Origin: HGM12713 sp045593725
Lineage (GTDB): Bacteria > Bacillota > Clostridia > Oscillospirales > CAG-272
Assembly: GCA_045593725.1 (NCBI GenBank)
Contig: JAZNXE010000027.1
Coordinates: 1 to 49,225, forward strand
Reading direction: 5' to 3'
DNA: 49,225 nt
Made by a program: the position numbers and the translations under genes. Below are positions 48,901 through 49,225 of the stretch, one piece after another (within the stretch, counting starts at the first letter, position 1; each line of letters opens with the position of its first letter). Under the pieces are notes generated by a model that was given only the letters and a program-made list of their open reading frames with translations, was not told the origin of the DNA and made no database searches.

Positions 48901-48961
48901 TGTAGTTACTGCTGTACTTGCTGTGGGCGCAGGCATCTCTCTTAGAAAGAAAGAGGACTAA
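45929..48961 (+). CDS. Exported repeat-rich surface protein (GLUG-like beta-helix, FIVAR domains, C-terminal membrane tail)
   Basis: 1010 aa. Signal peptide, probable cleavage after A26 (IPASA|AEG). Residues ~90-790 hold about 14 units of the pattern C-x-N-x-G-(D/E)-(I/V)... and GG(I/V)(V/L/I)G, as in GLUG-type repeats, probably stacked as a parallel beta-helix; most units carry a cysteine at the same place. Two helical FIVAR-like segments follow (about 822-882 and 885-950), then a Thr/Gln-rich spacer. The C-terminus is KKKGCGG (978-984), a hydrophobic helix and RKKED, seen in many gut Clostridia surface proteins. No LPxTG. SD AAAGGAG before ATG 45929. Ligand unknown; adhesion is a guess. Base composition is A/T-richer than its neighbours. 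Confidence 0.85.
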   Translation: MKKTISILLIAAMLFSLAIAAIPASAAEGASADFDPTTVGNTVVTDANRATHVAGLTGYIPVVNSKRAGETPSNAVLYGEISSNNNYYLWEDITWTEAKFNDTDPIKNIVIDGCGHTITMAAGYFYSKTENITLKNLTITKEAAISVDSSNQNLFGRNGSSGYVKAENLTINVDYEVKGNQYDKLFGVLVSTAGEGSEIKNVRCESDITINNSAKSEEQKLRRIGGLVGSATDATFENVVTEGKIELNTAKLDDTSAVMIAGIVATTSGSVSFKNCVNGMDISIADGSTFKTNVYNIGGIVGWSTGSVTMNNCKNEGDISLNFDNSTTKSWTVENTNVTYSGTAHIETNVGGLVGQATADTNTFKDCSNSGDITLNKTCATALGGVIGHVKGATATLLDNCDNSGDIKLENGAFLSQYSDMGMGLGGVFGISRASGEVTLKNCDNTGNITYCTKKGLNATTTADVSENEKSKQIHSGVCGVGGVMGYQYLQSNQLTTMSKSLTLNSCTNSGELNRDEGTDRDPFLGGVIGGIRLVTTTEVIKCTNSANLTTKASDSGSSTAGGIVGIYGKVVSGTSENPATLDIRGCENTGDIDSAISAGGILGSSNEIDSEHVSATLSGCVNSGEVKVTSKNYAGGIYGRDRFKGALIMEYCINLGDVSSKSRAGGILGATEDTGLKEFSLTNCKNEGKVSCDSDTSPYAGGIAAKVSATNIDLLNSLNTGEVTSTGNNTNAIACGIVGLVTSGANVNGCVNTGAVASANAQKQAPITLNTNQLKAGVANYYLTGCVASGTTVSYGTANSKEELDVMIAAMGFTTVDTIEIKKALEKVDALVQSDYEAAGWAALTAAVNNAKAIAAKGDKTDEEVSAAAKAVEDAIAALVRKALDRSKFDELKAKIEALDATKYTAITYNKVENAVKAVEALINDGVSQSELDAAVADLQSKFDALEEKTTTPQPEQTTASQTQTQTQTEATNATSKKKGCGGLIGSAAVVVTAVLAVGAGISLRKKED
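48814..48837 (+). repeat. Short CAGACA tandem repeat in the Thr/Gln spacer
   Basis: Four tandem CAGACA units in frame give a Gln-Thr repeat near the C-terminus; possible slippage site that changes spacer length by two residues per unit. Confidence 0.9.
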
Positions 48962-48989
48962 TTAAACATAAGAGGTGCTGTGTCTTTAA

Positions 48990-49067
48990 CACAGACCAAA
49001 AGCACACTGTAAAATAAAAGCAACCGCTTTTGCTATCAGAAATGATAGCAAAAGCGGTTTTTTTGTA
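48990..49067 (+). repeat. Dispersed 3'-UTR element, copy 2
   Basis: ACAGACCAAAAGCACACTGT (48991-49010), AAATAAAAG spacer, terminator hairpin and TTTTTTTGTA, matching the copy after mreB (6926-7009). A small CTGTGT/ACACAG hairpin (48978-48983/48989-48994) precedes it. Confidence 0.7.
49022..49064 (+). terminator. Terminator after the surface-protein gene (inside the repeat element)
   Basis: AACCGCTTTTGCTATCA (49022-49038), GAAA loop, TGATAGCAAAAGCGGTT (49043-49059), seven T to 49064. Perfect 17-bp stem. Confidence 0.95.
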
Positions 49068-49076
49068 AGACGAAAA

Positions 49077-49205
49077 CCCCGCCATAGTAGCGGGGGTCCA
49101 CGTAGGCTTTGCCGCCGAGCAGAAAACAAAAAAGTCAGCGCATAATGTTCTCGTGCCAAAGGCTCCCCTCGGGGGGAGCTGTCAGCGAAGCTGACTGAGA
49201 GGGGG
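49077..49205. repeat. Palindromic, repeat-like noncoding segment
   Basis: CCCCGC/GCGGGG hairpin at 49077-49082/49090-49095; then at 49156-49205 CCAAAGGCTCCCC with a CTCCCC/GGGGAG stem (49163-49178), GTCAGC-GAA-GCTGAC (49181-49195) and GAGAGGGGG. The latter text resembles a repeat scattered in many Clostridia genomes (recollection). No frame. Continues to or beyond the window end. Confidence 0.6.
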
Positions 49206-49225
49206 TAAAAAGAAAAAGTGAGGTT

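Overview
The window looks like a chromosomal segment of an anaerobic, low-to-mid GC, endospore-forming member of the Clostridia, probably a gut lineage related to Oscillospirales/Ruminococcaceae. The lineage is inferred from gene content and style; no 16S is present. Supporting signs are a complete spoIIIAA-AH operon, a YtvI-type sporulation membrane protein, WhiA, FMN and SAM-I riboswitches of Firmicute type, strong SD-led starts (including GTG and TTG), many TTGACA-17-TATAAT promoters, and a biotin-dependent sodium-pumping decarboxylase cluster. No phage, transposase, integrase or CRISPR array was seen.

Layout. 1-2790: 3' end of tuf; FMN riboswitch with riboflavin transporter gene ribU; SAM-I riboswitch with metK. 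2800-8640: recD2, comF-type phosphoribosyltransferase, an mreB-family gene, a structured intergenic stretch, and a PepD-type dipeptidase. 8640-10860 (minus): NhaC-type antiporter with an unusual four-cysteine loop, and a small TIGR04086-like membrane protein. 11000-16030 (plus): five-gene operon with a divergent acyl-CoA-type carboxyltransferase, OadG-like subunit, biotin carrier, OadB-type sodium pump and a pyruvate/oxaloacetate carboxyltransferase without biotin domain, i.e. transcarboxylase parts joined to a decarboxylase sodium pump. 16050-24590 (minus): coaE, lytic transglycosylase, M18 aminopeptidase, prfA, Sua5, an orphan ParC/GyrA-like subunit, a 34-aa membrane peptide and a collagen-like/beta-helix lipoprotein, all co-directional.

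24650-31880 (plus except one): MFS transporter and glycerophosphodiesterase; rbfA with nrnA; SPFH protein with ribbon-helix-helix-like protein; a minus-strand cyclophilin lipoprotein; ytvI; tRNA-Gln(UUG). 31960-34710 (minus): domain-permuted GH3 beta-glucosidase. 34760-37395: HAD nucleotidase, murB, whiA. 37410-39390 (minus): large single-pass membrane protein with a predicted extracellular propeller. 39530-45680: spoIIIA operon behind a possible sigma-E promoter, followed by a PRK06851-type ATPase with a degenerate second half. 45800-49070: 1010-aa exported GLUG-like repeat protein. 49065-49225: palindromic, repeat-like noncoding DNA.

The most notable items are the composite sodium-pump/transcarboxylase operon, a 3'-UTR element present twice with compensatory stem changes (after mreB and after the surface-protein gene), the cysteine-bearing beta-helix protein with a KKGCGG-membrane-RKKED tail, the four-cysteine loop in the antiporter, and the pseudo-duplicated ATPase beside spoIIIA. 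Functions rest on motifs and family knowledge read by eye; no database search was possible.
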